Source: Crassaminicella profunda (GTDB lineage: Bacteria > Bacillota > Clostridia > Peptostreptococcales > Thermotaleaceae). Taken from it: 64,000 bases of DNA. The notes under the pieces are model-generated. The model was given only the letters and a program-made list of their open reading frames with translations, had not been told where the DNA came from and made no database searches. Below are positions 42,035 through 50,123 of the stretch, piece by piece (the stretch's first letter is position 1; each line of letters opens with the position of its first letter). The translations under genes were made by a program, and so were the position numbers. The stretch is taken from contig NZ_CP082326.1 of assembly GCF_019884785.1 (NCBI RefSeq), positions 1,791,355-1,855,354 on the forward strand, written 5' to 3'.

Positions 42035-42742
42035 TTATTTATTTAAAATAGGTTGCCAACCATTAGTTGTGTCATATTCTGATCTATACCATTTACCATC
42101 AATTGGTTGTATCCCTGCAAGGTTTTGCCAACTTGAACCTTTAACTTTTATAATTACTAATCCTGGAATAGATGTTGATTTATAAAGATAATAATTCTTA
42201 TCACTTGTACTCGGCTCTGGCAAATTATCTATACCTGCATATTCAAGAAAATGATTTCTTATGTTATTGTCAGAATTACCATTATATAAAGAATATGTCC
42301 AAAGTTTACTAGGATCGATTTTCCCCTCATTTGACATTTTAGCAAGGATATCCGCTATATAGTTTCCTCTACCATTATCTGTACTTAAATCATAAGATGG
42401 CTTACTTTTATCTGTACTATCAATATCACTAAGATCAGGCATATGGTCTAAATATTTAGGAACTAAGGTTTTTTCTAACTCCTCTTTATTATTTTTAGCA
42501 TATGCTATAATTTTATTTTTGTCTATATTTGATAAACGTAAATCTTCGTTTTCTTTCAGATCTCCTGTAAGCATGGCGACTTGACAAGCATCCATTAATG
42601 CTTTAATATCAACTTCTTTAGCTGCAGCTTTAGCATTTTTTTTAAATATACCAAACTTAGGAACAACTATTGCTGAAAGAACACCTAAAATAGCTATAAC
42701 TACAATTAACTCTATCAAAGTAAATCCTTTTTTGTTAAACAT
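42035..42742 (-). CDS. Type IV prepilin, isolated from the main pilus operon
   Basis: The 235-residue protein has a class III leader cut after Gly in NKKGFTLIELIVVIAILG and a long C-terminal globular domain with ILAKMSNEGKIDPSKLW and SSWQNLAGIQPIDGKWY. It is larger than the major pilin at 58721 and has different C-terminal sequence. It stands alone 3.4 kb downstream of the pilus operon, beside an IS remnant and before spoIIIAA, where no pilin is normally found. Probable accessory or alternative pilin. GGAGATGAG precedes the ATG. Confidence 0.9.
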   Translation of the reverse strand: MFNKKGFTLIELIVVIAILGVLSAIVVPKFGIFKKNAKAAAKEVDIKALMDACQVAMLTGDLKENEDLRLSNIDKNKIIAYAKNNKEELEKTLVPKYLDHMPDLSDIDSTDKSKPSYDLSTDNGRGNYIADILAKMSNEGKIDPSKLWTYSLYNGNSDNNIRNHFLEYAGIDNLPEPSTSDKNYYLYKSTSIPGLVIIKVKGSSWQNLAGIQPIDGKWYRSEYDTTNGWQPILNK

Positions 42743-43042
42743 AACTCATCTCCTTTTCCTTTTGAATGTCCTCTTTTAATCCATCAACCTATGAGTATTG
42801 AAGTTAAAATCAACTCAATAATATTGTTATCGTCAATATTCTTTTTTTACATTGTATATGTTTTTTTAGCTATTTTCAAGAATTTTATACATATTTTTAT
42901 AAATTTATCCAGAAGTATATCTATTGGTAGTTTATATAAATACATGTTAAAAAAAACTCCGTTTTTGAACAGCCCCCTGTCAAGTAGACAGTGGAAATAA
43001 TAAAAATTTTGTGTAGCGTCAATCAACAAATTGGCGCTATAT

Positions 43043-43090
43043 TTATGCAACTAACGTAGATAGATAATGACGATACTCCAATGGAGTCAT
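43043..43090 (-). pseudogene. C-terminal remnant of IS3-family OrfB transposase
   Basis: The minus strand encodes MTPLEYRHYLSTLVA and a stop, the conserved C-terminal signature (P-x-E-Y-R) of IS3-family OrfB. The rest of the catalytic gene is missing. Confidence 0.75.
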
Positions 43091-43189
43091 ACTTTAAGCA
43101 CTTTTGGTAACGGTTCAAGTACGCTTTCTTTATAAGCTTCACTAATAAGTTTTAAGAGCATCTCATTTTCTAGTTTATTTTGGTGTTTT

Positions 43190-43543
43190 TCCTGGCGTCA
43201 CCCTCATTCGATTTTTTATAACTTTTTTAGGAGCTCATTTTCCATTTCTAACTGTTTATTTTTAGTTTCTTTGTACGTGATTCATAGTTCATGCTGATAT
43301 CCATCAAAGAACCATTACCTACCAAGAGTCTTCAACAGCTGATATCTTAAGCTCCTTAGAATAGGTAGTCTGAGAGAATAGTCCTGATTCTTCCTTTGAA
43401 TTATAATTTTTAATCCATGCTTTAACTGAACTATTACTAACTGACAGTTCATCACAAATCTTTTAAAGACTTTTAACACCATTTAAATAATCCTTTACTG
43501 CTGCTACCTTTACCTCAAATTCAACTTTAAGTTTTCTTCTCAT
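43190..43543 (-). pseudogene. Disrupted OrfA of an IS3-family element
   Basis: From ATG 43543 the frame reads MRRKLKVEFEVKVAAVKDYL, then hits a stop after about 25 codons. It can be followed further as KICDELSVSNSSVKAWIKNY, a helix-turn-helix typical of IS150-like OrfA, then degenerates with frameshifts. Not translatable as one protein. Confidence 0.7.
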
Positions 43544-43707
43544 GACAAAACTCCCCTTATAATAAACAGTTATAATATTTTAACTGTTTATTACAAGGGG
43601 AGCATATCATTTTCAAAGGAGTTTTTGTATTTAGCTAATTTATTAAAATTTACAATTTTAAGTACATTCTTCTACTCTAAAATACTTATTTGTTTACTTT
43701 CATAATA

Positions 43708-43748
43708 AAAAAGCACTATGAATTTAAGTAGTATTCATAGTGCTTTTT
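43708..43748. terminator. Bidirectional terminator downstream of the CD1247-type gene
   Basis: AAAAAGCACTATGAAT (43708-43723) and ATTCATAGTGCTTTTT (43733-43748) form a perfect 16-bp stem with a 9-base loop. Confidence 0.9.
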
Positions 43749-43759
43749 ACTATATCTTA

Positions 43760-43803
43760 TACAAATGATGAAAATGCTCTAAAAAAATCTTTCATCATTT
43801 GTA
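43760..43803 (-). terminator. Second hairpin downstream of the CD1247-type gene
   Basis: TACAAATGATGAAA (43760-43773) pairs perfectly with TTTCATCATTTGTA (43790-43803), loop 16 bases. No long T run; it may protect the 3' end of the transcript. Confidence 0.65.
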
Positions 43804-43830
43804 TATTCTAAGACAGTGTCTTCTTTTTTA

Positions 43831-44265
43831 TTATTCATGTTCATGGTCACAGCAACCATGTTCGCCACAGGAGCATTCTTCTTCAATATATATTTTTTCA
43901 TGACAACTTGGACAAATTAACTCAGTTTCTTCATTATGATGATCCATAAAATCTTCATCAAGATAGATGCTTTCGTTACAATTAGGACATTCTACTTCAA
44001 CAAAGTCTATATCTTCCTCATCATAATCTTCATCTTCTATTTCATCAAATACTTCATCCTCAACGATTGCTAAGTCTTCATCAATTGTTTCTACATAATC
44101 ATCTAGATCTTCTACATCATCATGTAAATCACTACAAGCATCAGCAAAGTCTTCTAATACATCAAGTATATTTACTAAGAGTTTACCTTCTTTTGAACTT
44201 TTATCTACTTCCATTCCTTCTGCAAGTCCTCTTAAATAAGCTACTCTTTCGTATAAATGATTCAA
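43831..44265 (-). CDS. CD1247 N-terminal domain protein with zinc-ribbon and His/Cys-rich tail
   Basis: The 144-residue protein begins LYERVAYLRGLAEGMEVD, the CD1247-domain signature, followed by very acidic helices (about 35-90), a zinc ribbon with CPNC and CPSC, and a CSCGEHGCCDHEHE tail that may bind metal. Function unknown; the gene lies after efp in many Clostridia, as here. The start is TTG 44265, eight bases after GGAGG. Confidence 0.88.
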   Translation of the reverse strand: MNHLYERVAYLRGLAEGMEVDKSSKEGKLLVNILDVLEDFADACSDLHDDVEDLDDYVETIDEDLAIVEDEVFDEIEDEDYDEEDIDFVEVECPNCNESIYLDEDFMDHHNEETELICPSCHEKIYIEEECSCGEHGCCDHEHE

Positions 44266-44304
44266 GAATAACGCCTCCTTATGAGTTAATATATATATTA
44301 TTTC

Positions 44305-44862
44305 CTATGCTCTTGATAAATACTCACCTGTTCTTGTATCTATTTTTATTCTGTCACCTTCATTAATGAAAATAGGAACTTGTACAGTTGCACCTGTTTC
44401 CATTGTAGCTGGTTTAGTTACATTTGTAGCAGTAGCTCCTTTTACACCTGGTTCTGTATAAGTAACTTCTAATTCAACAAAATTTGGTGGATCAACTTGA
44501 AATGCTTTTTCGTTGAAAAATTTCACTGTAGCAGTATCATTTTCTCTTAAATAAAGAATAGCTTCTTCAACTTGTTCTTTTACTAATGGAATCTGATCAT
44601 AAGTTTCATTATCCATAAAATAGTATAGTTCTCCATCGTTGTATAAGTATTGCATTTGTTTTGTCTCAATATGTGCTTTTGGGAATTTTTCATTTGGGTT
44701 AAAAGCTTCTTCACGTGTAGAACCTGTTAATATACTTTTATATTTTGTTCTTACAAAAGCAGCTCCTTTTCCAGGTTTAACATGTTGAAAATCTACGACA
44801 ACAAAAGGTTCTCCATTTATTTGGAATGTCATTCCTTTTCTAAAATCTCCTGCACTAATCAT
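44305..44862 (-). CDS. efp: Translation elongation factor P
   Basis: The 185-residue protein has the KOW-like N-terminal domain ([21 protein letters not shown] as [12 protein letters not shown]), a [14 protein letters not shown] loop with Lys at the modifiable tip, and the C-terminal [17 protein letters not shown] signature. EF-P relieves ribosome stalling at polyproline. It follows the aminopeptidase gene, a conserved pair. Confidence 0.97.
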   Translation of the reverse strand: MISAGDFRKGMTFQINGEPFVVVDFQHVKPGKGAAFVRTKYKSILTGSTREEAFNPNEKFPKAHIETKQMQYLYNDGELYYFMDNETYDQIPLVKEQVEEAILYLRENDTATVKFFNEKAFQVDPPNFVELEVTYTEPGVKGATATNVTKPATMETGATVQVPIFINEGDRIKIDTRTGEYLSRA

Positions 44863-44924
44863 TAGTATCCCTCCATATGTAATAAGTTTATTATCTTTCT
44901 GGTAAATTTACCAGAAATTTATTG

Positions 44925-45986
44925 TTAAATCTCAATTAAGTTTTTTGGCGATTTAGATAAAACCTTATTTCCACTTTCAGTGATCATTAATAAATCTTCA
45001 ATCCTTACGCCTCCAAAATCAGGTATATAAATACCAGGTTCATCGGTAACAATCATGCCTACTTGCAAAATTTCTTTTCCAATAGGAGACAAGCTTGGTT
45101 CTTCATGAATTTCAAGACCCACTCCATGACCTAATCCATGACCAAAGTTTTCACCATATCCTCTGGCTATAATCATATCTCTTGCTATTTTATCAGCTTC
45201 CATTCCTGTAATGCCAGGTTTTATACATTGTAATGCTTTTTGCTGTGCCTCTAGTACAATATGATAAATTTCTTTTTGTTGATCATTGGCTTTTCCAAGG
45301 ACAATTGTTCTTGTCATATCAGAACAATATCCATTGTATATACACCCAAAATCAAGGGTCACAAAATCTCCCTTTTCTAATAGTTTATTAGAAGCTACAC
45401 CATGCGGCAGAGATGAGCGTATACCAGAAGCAACAATCGTATCAAAGGATGTACTGCTAGCCCCTTCTTTTTTCATAAAGGTTTCTAATTCTAACGCCAC
45501 ATCTTTTTCAGTAATACCAGGTCTCATATAGTTACAAATATGTAAAAAAGCTTCATCAGCAATATTTGCAGCTTGCTTTATGTAATTGATTTCCTCTTCA
45601 TATTTAATTTTTCGCAAAGAGCTGATAACTCCATCAAGAAGAATTAATTCTATATGATCTAGTTTTTTACTAAATTCCATATACTGATGATAAGTAATAA
45701 AATCTTCTTCAAAACCTAAGTTACTTAAGTTCAACTCATTGATGATGGAATAAATACTGCGTTCATTTGTATGCTTTATAATCTCATATTCTTTACATTG
45801 TTCTTTCGCCTGATCTACATACCTAAAATCTGTAATAAAGAAAGCTTCATGCATAGTAATTAAAGCATACCCACTTGTTCCAGTAAATCCACTCATATAT
45901 CTTCTATTCTCAGGTTTGTAAATGATTGCAGCATCTAAATTTTTTCCCTTTAAAATCTCTCTTAATTTACATAGTCGACGATGCAA
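44925..45986 (-). CDS. pepP: Xaa-Pro aminopeptidase (M24 family)
   Basis: About 353 residues: an N-terminal creatinase-like domain (about 1-120, YKPENRRYMSGFTG) and a pita-bread catalytic domain. Metal ligands are visible as FVTLDFGCIYNGYCSDMTRT (two Asp), FGHGLGHGVGLEIHE (His), and the Glu residues of TDEPGIYIP and GVRIEDLL. It removes N-terminal residues before proline. TTG 45986 is used, six bases after GGGGGG; the TTG at 46016 lies before that site. Confidence 0.93.
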   Translation of the reverse strand: MHRRLCKLREILKGKNLDAAIIYKPENRRYMSGFTGTSGYALITMHEAFFITDFRYVDQAKEQCKEYEIIKHTNERSIYSIINELNLSNLGFEEDFITYHQYMEFSKKLDHIELILLDGVISSLRKIKYEEEINYIKQAANIADEAFLHICNYMRPGITEKDVALELETFMKKEGASSTSFDTIVASGIRSSLPHGVASNKLLEKGDFVTLDFGCIYNGYCSDMTRTIVLGKANDQQKEIYHIVLEAQQKALQCIKPGITGMEADKIARDMIIARGYGENFGHGLGHGVGLEIHEEPSLSPIGKEILQVGMIVTDEPGIYIPDFGGVRIEDLLMITESGNKVLSKSPKNLIEI

Positions 45987-46122
45987 TTGAATCCCCCCAA
46001 TAGTGAATTTTGCCAAACTATCAAAGAATTTGTAAACAACTCTATAATATCATAACATACTTTTTTTCTTTTGAGTAGAATTTTTACATGTTTCTCCATT
46101 ATTATATGCATAAAAAATTAAA

Positions 46123-46713
46123 TTATTGCCCTAATGTTTGATAGTAATTTTCGATCGTTAATGGGAGAATCTTTATTTTAGGCAGATTGTAAGCGTCTAC
46201 TCCATTATTTTTTACACGTGGAAGCAATAGATGCACATGTATAGATTTTTTAGCACCATTATATATGCCTGTACTTAAAATATCAATAGTATGGTTGATA
46301 TAATTATGTTTTATATGTACAGTATATTTATGATCCTGCATATAAGAGAACGGATTTTTTTTAGTGTCGTTTAATAAAGGTATTTGTGATGATAAATATG
46401 TTTGTAAATCTAATTCAAAGGACGGAGGAATGTATTCTTCTTTATTTTTTTGAATATAGTTTGTCTTATATGTTTTTAATTTTTTCAAATATTCAAGGAT
46501 AAGCTTGTTTAGATCATCATTTATTTTAAATATTACTATATTGACTGCAGCTTCTCCAAGATAATATGCTTTTAAACTATTTTCATTTGCCTTGACAATA
46601 TAAAAATCATTTAAAAACAATGTAAGCGTAGAAATGGTAATCAGCAACAAAATAGTGCTTATGATAAAACTGTTTATTACAATAGAACCTCTATTTTCAA
46701 AATATTTTTTCAT
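46123..46713 (-). CDS. PilX-like minor pilus assembly protein (second set)
   Basis: About 196 residues, with a hydrophobic N-terminal helix (about 10-33) after RGSIVINSF, without a canonical GFTLIE cleavage motif. The phrase ENSLKAYYLGEAAVNI resembles the AYYIARSGA region of PilX/GspK-like proteins. ATG 46713 follows AGGAAGG. Last gene of the pilus operon. The call rests on topology and context. Confidence 0.7.
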   Translation of the reverse strand: MKKYFENRGSIVINSFIISTILLLITISTLTLFLNDFYIVKANENSLKAYYLGEAAVNIVIFKINDDLNKLILEYLKKLKTYKTNYIQKNKEEYIPPSFELDLQTYLSSQIPLLNDTKKNPFSYMQDHKYTVHIKHNYINHTIDILSTGIYNGAKKSIHVHLLLPRVKNNGVDAYNLPKIKILPLTIENYYQTLGQ

Positions 46714-46723
46714 ATTTACCTTC

Positions 46724-47221
46724 CTAATCATTTATTTTAAATCTTGCCTTTACAGACTCACCCACGTTTCCAAATATTTCTATTTCTATCAACTTATTTT
46801 TGATTACTTCTGTTACATCAATTTTCTTTATCCCCTCTACCAAAACATTATGTTCATAATTTTTATTTGTTCTCAATTGCCCTTTATTTTTATAAAAATA
46901 TATTAAAACATGATTTTCATACTGAATTTTTCCACTTAAATCAATAAAAGCTTTATAATTTTCCTGATCTTTTCCCTCAAATCTTTTTATAATTTCATTA
47001 TAAGTGATGTTTTTTTGATTACATATTTTAATACTTCTTTCTATATAAGTTAAAGCATAGCGAAGATTTTCCTTAGTATTTAATCTCTCAATCTGGTTAT
47101 TGCAATTTTTTATGCAAAACAAAAAATAAGACATAAAAACAACCATAATTATTGAAAATAATGCTGTAGATACAAAAACCTCAATAAATGTAAATCCTTT
47201 TTGATTATTGTATTTTTTCAA
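46724..47221 (-). CDS. Prepilin-like protein, PilW/ComGF type (second set)
   Basis: About 165 residues with the leader and cleavage motif NQKGFTFIEVFVSTALFS, the transmembrane N-helix, and a C-terminal domain with LRYALTYIERSIKIC, as in PilW/PulJ/ComGF proteins. TTG 47221 is favoured since GGAGGAG is six bases upstream. Part of a four-gene minor-pilin block with 46123, 47241 and 47695. Confidence 0.85.
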   Translation of the reverse strand: MKKYNNQKGFTFIEVFVSTALFSIIMVVFMSYFLFCIKNCNNQIERLNTKENLRYALTYIERSIKICNQKNITYNEIIKRFEGKDQENYKAFIDLSGKIQYENHVLIYFYKNKGQLRTNKNYEHNVLVEGIKKIDVTEVIKNKLIEIEIFGNVGESVKARFKIND

Positions 47222-47240
47222 TAGAATCTCCTCCAATGTT

Positions 47241-47675
47241 CTACTGGTTTAAATCCTTTTCTTCTATTGAAAGTTCATCATAACAAGTTTCCTCTAAAAA
47301 ATTGATATAGCTTTCTAATATGCAAATATTATTGTTCTTATCTTTTATTTGTAAAATCACGTTATAAAGACCATTATAAGAATCATTACTAACCGTTAAT
47401 ATTATTTGGTACTGATCCTTAAAAAAATTTATTTCTTTATTTTGAAGTTCTTCAATCGAATAGTTTTTATCATCTATTGTTAGATGATTACACTTTATTT
47501 CTTCCATATAGCTGTGTGCTACTTGGTTGATTTCATAGGTTTTTGAAGTTTTTATATTTATTTTATTTAGCTGAAATAAAATAGTTGTAGTAGTGATTGC
47601 AATAATCTCTAATAATACGACTGTAATTAAAATCTCTATTAAGGTAAAACCATTTTTACCTATTCGTATTTTCAT
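47241..47675 (-). CDS. Prepilin-like protein, PilV type (second set)
   Basis: The 144-residue protein has the class III motif KNGFTLIEILITVVLLEIIA after an 8-residue leader and an acidic C-terminus. The invariant Glu at +5 is present. Likely a minor pilin of the tip complex (PilV/GspI-like); exact equivalence is inference. Confidence 0.85.
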   Translation of the reverse strand: MKIRIGKNGFTLIEILITVVLLEIIAITTTTILFQLNKINIKTSKTYEINQVAHSYMEEIKCNHLTIDDKNYSIEELQNKEINFFKDQYQIILTVSNDSYNGLYNVILQIKDKNNNICILESYINFLEETCYDELSIEEKDLNQ

Positions 47676-47694
47676 TGTTTTTTCATCCTATTCT

Positions 47695-48174
47695 TTAATA
47701 TGTTTTTGAAATTTTTATTCTTCCCGTACCCACCATGGTTTGAATTTTTATTTTTTTTTTATTATTTTTATGAACTAAATAGAATGCATGATACTGTGTG
47801 TTTCCTTCAGGATTATAAATAACATCATTAAAATAGGATGGTTCAATGCAAATTTTACTATTTAATTTTTCTTTAAATATGACTTTTCCACCAACCACTC
47901 TTTGTCGGACTCTAATAATATTAGTGCTATTTATATACTCAAAACAATAAAAATTTGTTTCTGCAATGCTTAAATTTTGAGCAAGCAGTAAAGCACTTTT
48001 CACTTTATTGACTGTTGTTTCTAATAATATTGTATTATATAATTTTTTATTGATAGAGATAGACATCAATGAAAATATGCTCATAAGGGATAATACCAAC
48101 AGTATTTCTATAAGAGTAAAACCTTTTGCTATATTAGCTTTTTTAAAATTTAAGATTTTTTTTAATATATTCAT
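47695..48174 (-). CDS. Prepilin-like protein, GspH/FimT type (second set)
   Basis: The 159-residue protein has AKGFTLIEILLVLSLMSIF and a downstream VKSALLLAQNLSIAE segment typical of GspH/FimT minor pseudopilins. Leader of about 18 residues. It heads the second minor-pilin set after the SLH gene and its terminator-like hairpin. Confidence 0.85.
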   Translation of the reverse strand: MNILKKILNFKKANIAKGFTLIEILLVLSLMSIFSLMSISINKKLYNTILLETTVNKVKSALLLAQNLSIAETNFYCFEYINSTNIIRVRQRVVGGKVIFKEKLNSKICIEPSYFNDVIYNPEGNTQYHAFYLVHKNNKKKIKIQTMVGTGRIKISKTY

Positions 48175-48283
48175 ACTTAAAACTTCTTCCTATATGATTT
48201 TTCTTTTCCCAACATTAATATTTTTTGTAATATATTATTAAATTATACAGTTTAACCTTTTATATCCATAAAAAAAGAAAATT

Positions 48284-48330
48284 AATTAAATAAAATACCA
48301 CCCGTTTAAAGGGTGGTATTTTATTTAATT
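48284..48330 (-). terminator. Terminator after the SLH protein gene
   Basis: AATTAAATAAAATACCACCC and GGGTGGTATTTTATTTAATT form a perfect 20-bp stem with a 7-base loop. It lies right at the 3' end of the SLH gene, so the second minor-pilin set beyond it would need read-through or its own promoter. Confidence 0.88.
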
Positions 48331-48333
48331 TTG

Positions 48334-50094
48334 TTATAATCTTTTTTCTTGTTGCAACACATATAACATATAAACAACCTCTGCTCTTGTAATACACTTA
48401 TTCTTTCCAAATCGACTTTTTGATCGTGTATATTTTTCATAGAACATCTTTTCTGCAATATCATCCCATTTAAATGTTTCGTTTCCTGGGATTTTTTGAA
48501 TAATCCATTCGATTTCTTGATAACTTATAGATTTATTTGGTCGAAAAGTATTATCTGGATACCCTTGAATATATCCTCTACCTACAGCATTAATAATATC
48601 ATTTTTAAAAACGCCAAAGCTCTCTGCATCGTTAAATTCTTTTTGCTTTAAATTAGTAATTGAACTATTCCACTTATTTACCCGACCTAATAACGTCACG
48701 AATTCTGCTCTACTTACATGATTTTCAGGTCTAAAAGTATTATTAGGATATCCTGATACATAGTTTCTTCTCATAAATGAATAAATCTCTTCTCCTGCCC
48801 AATTGCTATGCACATCTGTTAATTCAGTATAATGGTCATCAATAAAGACAGCATATATACCTCCACTGTAATGTGTAGCTGGAATTTTAGTAGAAATAGT
48901 ATTTTTATCTATTACACTATTCAAATACAACCATTCATTATTAACTAATTTATAAATGCCACCTGTTTCAGATCCATAATATTTAAATTGGAGAATCATT
49001 GGTTTTTTGGTATTTATAAAGCTTAAATTATTTTCAACTTTTATTTCATACATATTCGTTACAGCTTCATAAGATTCATGTGGATAATTTGAAGGCAAAT
49101 TTATTTTTGCTAGGGAGAAAAAAGTTTCTCTATAAAAAGTACCTGCTTCAATAGATAGTGTTACATTTTGATCATCACTAACAATTATTTCACCTTGCAT
49201 AGATACTTTAACATAATTAACATTCCCTTTTGCAATATTCATGTTAGCTTGTTGAAAAGCATCCGTATAACCTATTTTAAAACCATCTTTAAATCCTGCT
49301 ATAAAACCAGTCCTATATTCAGGTACTTCTTTTAGTAAATTATATTTATGCATAATTTCTAGATCTGAGAGTATAGCATGTCTCCAGTTATTTACTTTAT
49401 TTTCTTCATAATCAATATTTCCATAAGCTTTCCCCATTTTTTCTCCAATTTCTTTTCCATTATCAAGACCATCTTCTTTTGTGATTTTTTTATTATCTAC
49501 ATTAGAAACTCTAAATACATAAGTATACTTTTCTTCATAGGCCTTTTTATATCCTAATACAAAGTTATCACTATATTCTTTAGAATCTTTACTTAAAGAA
49601 TATTCTTTTCTAATTATTTCATCTGACGGCATATTCCTTCTATAATCGTTTGTTTTTCCAGCATAAAAGTCTTTTCTTCCGTGAGATTCTCCAAGCATCG
49701 CACCAAAGAATTTTCCATTTTCTAATCCTATTTCCTCTGCAGACTTTTCACTATCCAAACTTGTTTCTGAATTTCTATATCCCCTTTCGTATTCTTTTTC
49801 AAATGCTTCTTCAAAACCTTTTTTAAAGTTTATTCTATAAGTACCTGTTTCATCATCTAAATCATATTCATCATAAAGATTCTTTTCCTCTTCTCTAAAA
49901 GCTTTTTCCCAGTTATTTTTACGGTTATTTACTAAATCTTTTTTTCCGGATAATTCTCCAGCCACTGCTCCAAATTTTTGTCCATCTTCATAAGCTTTCT
50001 TAACATCTTTATCATCATTCCTTTGAGAAACACCGATACTTGGAATTGTCCATATGGTTAAAAATATCATACAAAATAGGAATATCTTTTTCAA
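48334..50094 (-). CDS. Secreted SLH-domain protein with three internal repeats
   Basis: The 586-residue protein has a signal peptide (about 1-22). Three repeats of about 80 residues follow (about 33-110, 118-195 and 207-283), each opening with a glycine-spaced helix such as DGLDNGKEIGEKMGKAYG and ending in a GYKKAYEEKY-like segment. Next comes a middle domain of probable beta structure (about 290-420) and three S-layer homology motifs (about 425-586), two of them with the SGYPNNTFRP / QGYPDNTFRP core. SLH motifs bind pyruvylated wall polymers. Placed between pilO-like and minor-pilin genes, it may anchor or guide the pilus. Confidence 0.9.
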   Translation of the reverse strand: MKKIFLFCMIFLTIWTIPSIGVSQRNDDKDVKKAYEDGQKFGAVAGELSGKKDLVNNRKNNWEKAFREEEKNLYDEYDLDDETGTYRINFKKGFEEAFEKEYERGYRNSETSLDSEKSAEEIGLENGKFFGAMLGESHGRKDFYAGKTNDYRRNMPSDEIIRKEYSLSKDSKEYSDNFVLGYKKAYEEKYTYVFRVSNVDNKKITKEDGLDNGKEIGEKMGKAYGNIDYEENKVNNWRHAILSDLEIMHKYNLLKEVPEYRTGFIAGFKDGFKIGYTDAFQQANMNIAKGNVNYVKVSMQGEIIVSDDQNVTLSIEAGTFYRETFFSLAKINLPSNYPHESYEAVTNMYEIKVENNLSFINTKKPMILQFKYYGSETGGIYKLVNNEWLYLNSVIDKNTISTKIPATHYSGGIYAVFIDDHYTELTDVHSNWAGEEIYSFMRRNYVSGYPNNTFRPENHVSRAEFVTLLGRVNKWNSSITNLKQKEFNDAESFGVFKNDIINAVGRGYIQGYPDNTFRPNKSISYQEIEWIIQKIPGNETFKWDDIAEKMFYEKYTRSKSRFGKNKCITRAEVVYMLYVLQQEKRL

Positions 50095-50123
50095 AACAAA
50101 ACCTCCTTTAATAACTGAATATT

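Larger units (their letters stand above)
42952..43626 (-). mobile_element. Internally deleted IS3-family insertion sequence
   Basis: The ends AAAAACTCC (42952-42960) and GGAGTTTTT (43618-43626) are inverted, and the pairing continues imperfectly through GCCCCCTGT and the matching CTCCCCTTG block. Inside, on the minus strand, are a disrupted orfA and the last 15 codons of orfB. At 675 bases it is about half the normal length (1.2-1.5 kb), so most of orfB is deleted. A hairpin at 43554-43601 lies just inside the right end. Confidence 0.8.
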
